Assembly (NCBI RefSeq): GCF_030445035.2
Contig: NC_080678.1
Location: 114,616,599-114,680,598, forward strand
Origin: Dasypus novemcinctus
Lineage: Eukaryota > Chordata > Mammalia > Cingulata > Dasypodidae
Length of the DNA: 64,000 nucleotides
Reading direction: 5' to 3'
This document shows positions 59,720-64,000 of this stretch, piece after piece. The notes below the pieces were generated by a model. That model was not told where the DNA came from, ran no database searches, and saw only the letters and a list, made by a program, of their open reading frames with translations. How positions within the stretch are numbered: position 1 is the first letter of the stretch; each line of letters starts with the position of its first letter. The position numbers were made by a program, and so were the translations under genes.

Positions 59720-59910
59720 ATGGGGAGCCGCGCTCCCCGGGCGCCCGGGCCAGCGCCCTTATGGCTGCTGCTGCTGCTCCTGCAGCTGCAGGTGTTGAGC
59801 GTGGGGGGCAGACCCCATCACGTTCGGAGCGGGAGGGGCGCGTGGCTCCAGAATTCAGGGGATTTGGGAACCTGCCAGCCCTCCTTGGATCTCTATTTCG
59901 TCCTGGACAA
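59720..59910 (+). CDS. ANTXRL: First coding exon of an anthrax-toxin-receptor-like gene
   Basis: ATG at 59720 (context AAAGATGG) opens a 63-codon exon. It begins MGSRAPRAPGPAP, then has a Leu-rich signal-peptide core (LWLLLLLLQLQVL), a short basic His/Arg-rich stretch and CQPSLDLYFVLDK. The last is the start of the von Willebrand factor A domain of the ANTXR family, whose metal-binding DxSxS begins at the exon end. A consensus donor, GACAA/GTAAGT, follows at 59911, in phase 2. The MGS start and the length between signal and DLYFVLDK fit ANTXRL better than ANTXR1 or ANTXR2. The product would be a type I membrane protein with an extracellular VWA domain. Later exons are outside the window; the retained-intron frame stops at once. 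Confidence 0.78.
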
Positions 59911-61437
59911 GTAAGTTGCTGGGGGCGCCTGGTGCACTGGGGGTGGGGGTGGGGGGCGGGGAGGGTTGTTGGAGCAGGTCCAGGCTCCACAGGGAGGTTC
60001 TGCCTGGGTCCAGGGCCTGGGGAGCCCCTGTCTTGTGGGCGCTGCGGGAGGTCCAGGGGTCAGGCGCAAGAGAGGTGGCTCTGGGAACGCCTCGTTTCCC
60101 GAGGCAGAAGGATGCTCCAGGCTTTTGTGTCCAGATGCTTTTCCGTTGGAGGTTTCTACTGAGAAATAGACTAAGATGCAAGGCAACCAAGACGTTCATT
60201 TGGCCTCAATGGCGATTCGGGGAGCAGAGATTCAGGGAGCACCCCAAGTAGTGTTGTGTTGTGGCATTTCCAAGCAAGAGATTTCAAAGAAAAAGACGAG
60301 CACAAAAGTTGACGCTGGTTGGAGGATGTTCGGGTTTATGTTAGGAGTTAGCTGAGTCCTTTCATTGCGCTTTGCTTTTTGGTGTGGGGATGCCCCTGAG
60401 GTTTTGAGGAGCCTGTGCCTGAGGCTTTGCAGACTCGAGTGGTTTGTGACACCTGAGACCTGCCTAAGAGTCACCTCCCGCGTGGCCTCCTGACTCCATT
60501 TGAAATCTCTTGGCTGTCTAACTCTGTTTTCTTTTAGTTCTTTATAAGGAAGGGAACATAAGCCACCACAATGTTTCTGAAGCTTCTGTCCCTTCTTTTA
60601 AGTGGCCTTCAAGTGGGCTGATCTTTAGTCTATAAGACTTCTGGCTCTACAGGGTCCCAAAGAAGCAGGTTCGTGGCTTTCTTTGGGTATTTTAAGTGTC
60701 GCTGGTGCTTGGAAAATCCTTTGCTTTGCTTCTTCTGGTGGCTTTGCTTCCTTCTTCACAGTCACTTTCAGGAGCAGCTGGCGGGTCTGCTTGTGGCCTT
60801 GGCCCCTGGGCAGTGGCTCAGGTGCCTCCTGGCCCCTGTGAGGTTGTCCTTCCAAAGAAGGAAAGGGAGGTGCAGGGTCAGCCTTGGAGAGATTGTCTTG
60901 CTTCTACCTTCAGCTCCTCCTGTTGGGTTGGCAGTGAACTTTGCATTCATTGAAGAGTAATGGAAGTGCAACCAATGGTAATTCTGCTGGAGCACTTTAT
61001 GGTTTCACCGTGGTTGTCTTCTTTCATCCTCCAAACAGCCCTGGAATGGACAGGAGCAAAGGGGGGTGTCCATCCAAGTCTGGGTGGGAGGGGTGAGGCC
61101 CTAGGGGTGAGTGAGGGACCCAGGGTCAAGTGATGCCAGCAGATCTTGGAAGAGAATCCTTTCCTCTGCCCAGTGGGGGGACTTCTGACACACCCTGGAC
61201 AGTCTCGCCTGGTTGACATCCCCTTGGAGAGTGGATCAGGGTTGGAGGACGGCTGGATCTGGAGGGGATGACAGCCTCTCTAGTTTAGTCTTTTTGGAAA
61301 GGGCAGTGAGGCCAGAGGGCCCCCCGCTGCTGGGCAGCCATCCTACTGCTCTCCCAGGCTCTGCTGTTTGGCCCAGTGGGGGCACAGCCCAGCCAGGGTT
61401 GGAGGAGGAGCTCTGGCACCAGGGGTGTGTGAAATCA
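59911..61437 (+). other. Intron 1 of the ANTXRL-like gene, single-copy part
   Basis: Begins GTAAGTTGCT. The first 300 bases are GC-rich. No second exon with a continuing VWA domain (a DxSxS-type segment) was found here or in the rest of the window. Confidence 0.6.
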
Positions 61438-61580
61438 CATTAACTGAGCACTTACTACATGATAAGCAACGAACTAGACACTTTAGTCCCTGACAACTGA
61501 GGGAGTGTGTTCGATTCCCCTCTTTTAGGATGAGGCGACTAAGGCTTGGAGGGGCTAAGTGGGTTGGTCAAGGCCACATA
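61438..61580 (+). mobile_element. MIR SINE
   Basis: AACTGAGCACTTACTACATG, a middle part with CTTTAGTCCC, then GGATGAGGCGACTAAGGCTTGG and TGGTCAAGGCCACATA are the degenerate landmarks of a MIR in plus orientation. Confidence 0.75.
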
Positions 61581-62969
61581 AACCTAGTTTGCATTTATAT
61601 TTCCTTACTGGCTAATGATGTAGGGGCTCTTTTCATATGCTTATTTTTCATTTGTGCATCTTCTTTGGTATGTTCAAGCTTTTGCCTTTTGTTTGAGTTT
61701 TTTATGCTTCTGTTGTTGCATTGCAAAAATTTCTGTATATTTTAGACATTAAACCCTTATTAGTCTATGATCTGCCACTATTCTCCCATTTTATAAAATA
61801 TTTTCAGTTTTCTTAATACTGCCTTAATGAATTAGTTTTAATTGTTATGAAATGGAACTTACATATTGTTTCTTTTGTTGTTCATACTTTGGCATCATAT
61901 CTATGACTCCATAGCCAAATAGTATATCATAAAGATTGTTTTCTTCAAAGAGCTTTGCATTTTTAGCCATTATAATTAGGACCTTCATCCAATTTGAGTC
62001 AATTTTTGTATATGATATGAGGTAGGAGTCGAGCCTCATTCCTTTGCAAGGGGATATCCAGGTTTTAATGATGTCATTTGTTAGAATCTAATCTTTCACA
62101 TATGTGTGTTACTGACAATTTTGTACAAAATCAATTGTCCATATATGTTTGGGCTTATTTCTGTACTTTCAATTCTATTCCAATGGTCCAACGATGCATT
62201 ATCTTTAGGCCAGTTCCACACTGTTTTGATTACTGTAACTTTGTAGTGTATTTTGAAATTGGAAAACGGTATGCTTTCAACCTAATTCTTCTCTTTCAAA
62301 ATTGTTTTGTTATCTGAGGTTCCTTGCAGTTCTATGTGAATTTGAGGATCAGCTTTTCCATTTCTGCAAAAATGGCTGCTGTAATTTGACAGTGATTGTG
62401 TTGGATCTACAGATTCTATTGGGCAGAATTGACATTTTGGCAATATTAACTCTTTCAATCCATGGATATGGGATTTGTCATGCCACACATTTATGCCTTC
62501 TTTAATATCTTTCAATTCTCTTTTGAAATTTTCACTATAAAAGATTTTACATCCTTGCTTAAATTTATTCCTAGATATATTATTCATTTATATGCTGTCA
62601 TAACTGGAATTGTTTTCCTATTTTTGTGTTTAGATTGTGCATTGTTAGTATATAGAAACATAATTGATCTTTAATGTGTTAAACTTGTACCCAGTTGCTT
62701 TGCTGAATTTGTTAATTCTAGTAGTTTTCTTATGGATTCCCTTGGCTTTTCTATTTAAAAGACAACATCATTTGCAAAATAGATAGTTCAATTTCTTGAT
62801 TCCAATTTGGATACAGTTTATTTCTTCTTCCTTCTTAATTGTTCTGGCTAGGACTTCTAGTACAATATTGAATATTGAATAGCATGATTAAAATGGGCAT
62901 CCTTATCTTGTTTCTGATTTTAAGGGGAAAGATTTCAGTTTTCATCATTGAGCAAGATGTTAGATGCGA
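61581..62969 (-). mobile_element. Old L1 ORF2, antisense, in intron 1
   Basis: Antisense matches include the thumb and C-terminal regions (TTGCATTTATATTTCCTTACTGG; GAATTGACATTTTGGCAATA) in reverse ORF2 order. Many stops. It ends where a younger L1 tail begins. Confidence 0.7.
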
Positions 62970-64000
62970 GTTTTTCTTTTTTCTTTTTTGTCTTTATTTT
63001 TTTTGTTACATTCAAAAAATATGAGGCCCCATATAACCCCCACCCCCTCACCCCACTCCTCCCCCATAACAACAACCTCCTCCATCATCATGAGACATTC
63101 ATTGCACTTGGTGAATACATCTCTGAACACCACTGCACCTCATGGTCAATGATCCACACCATAGCCCACACTCTACCACAGTCCACCCAGTGGGCCATGG
63201 GAGGACAAACAATGTCCGGTAACTGTCCTTGCAGCACCACCCAGGACAACTCCAAGTACCGAAAACACCCCACATCACATCTCTTCCTCCCCCTCCCTAC
63301 CCCCAGCAGCCACCATGGCCACTTTCTCCACACCAATGCCACATTTTCTTCTATTACTCATCACAATAGTTCATGAATAGAATATCAGTAATTCCACTCT
63401 AATCCATACTCTATCCCTCCATCCTGTGGACCTTAGAATGGTTGTTTCCACTCCACATCTATATCAAGAGGGGGCTTAGATTCCACAGGCATGCTGGATG
63501 CAATTCTCCTGCTTTCAGTTGTAGGCACTCTTGGCTCCCTGGTGTGGTGGTTGACCTTCTTCACCTTGTTGGCTGAGTGGGGTAAGTCCCATAAACCAGA
63601 GTGTAGGATTTGCAAGTCTGTTGAGGCTCACGGCCTGGCTATCACATGGTCAGTCCAGAGATTCAATTCCCCTGGGTATACATTAAACCCCAGCACCAAC
63701 TACAGTTCTGGTAAAAGTAACAGGAGAGACTTGTGGACAAAGATCACATCTGAGTCCAGCTCCATCACACGGAAACACAAACTCCAAAGTAGGGCCAACT
63801 GACATGGCACTGAACTCCATCTGCCATGACCATAGAACCTGTGGGTGTCTGTAGCCCTCAGAAGAACCAGTACCTGGGATTGTATCTACTTTATCTGTCT
63901 CTGGGGCTCTGCTGAGGTGTGCGTAAGGGCAACCCCTCTGATAACCTCCTGGCTCTTTTTGGAGACTCATAGCCATATGAACTCATTTGTCCTTTCCATT
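62970..64000 (-). mobile_element. L1 3' UTR, minus orientation, runs off the window
   Basis: T-rich tail near 62975-63002, then text collinear with the 3' UTR of the full-length L1 at 22241-23200 (CATTGCACTTGGTGAATACA; CCTGGTGTGGTGGTTGACC). It is inserted into the old L1 in intron 1 and continues past 64000. Confidence 0.88.

Overview
The window is mammalian nuclear DNA, most likely from a xenarthran close to the nine-banded armadillo. The clue is a tRNA-derived SINE of the armadillo DAS type, present with poly-A tails and perfect target-site duplications at 17949-18317, 46088-46485 and 56966-57335, with a shorter relative at 31808-31915. No bacterial or plasmid feature is present. Apart from one host exon near the right end, almost all recognisable sequence is retroelement.

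Layout. (1) 1-7090: a minus-strand endogenous retrovirus cut by the window edge. It has its 5' LTR, a lysine-tRNA primer site, gag, pro and pol in three frames stepped by -1 as in betaretroviruses, and an env of the gamma/type-D kind. gag, reverse transcriptase and env are broken; RNase H plus integrase is one open frame. (2) 7091-16249: an old plus-strand L1 dissected by a solo LTR, LTR pairs, L1 tails and a minus-strand ERV remnant. (3) 16250-19015: another old L1 with a DAS SINE. (4) 19016-22224: mostly single-copy sequence with microsatellites and an L2 tail. (5) 22241-30480: a full-length, fairly young minus-strand L1 with 16-bp duplications, intact ORF1 and an ORF2 with three lesions. 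Its 3' UTR is about 2.6 kb, very long for an L1. (6) 30497-32440: single-copy sequence with a small SINE and an old L1 piece. (7) 32440-58185: L1s nested in L1s, with inverted copies, another solo LTR, a 65-bp L1 tail insertion, a candidate retrocopy, and an element in which ORF1 is joined directly to the L1 3' UTR as if spliced. (8) 58186-64000: a GC-rich, CpG-rich stretch leading to a first coding exon that looks like ANTXRL (anthrax toxin receptor-like), then intron 1 with a MIR, an old L1 and another L1 3' end.

There is no operon or pathway here. What holds the window together is transposition history: insertion boundaries and duplications give a relative order of events. The least ordinary items are the long L1 3' UTR shared by several copies, the ORF1-to-3' UTR junction at about 54173, the retained betaretroviral frame layout with an intact RNase H-integrase frame, and the 23-bp repeat array downstream of the polyadenylation signal in the 883-bp solo LTR. 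All family names rest on recognition by eye; no database search was possible.
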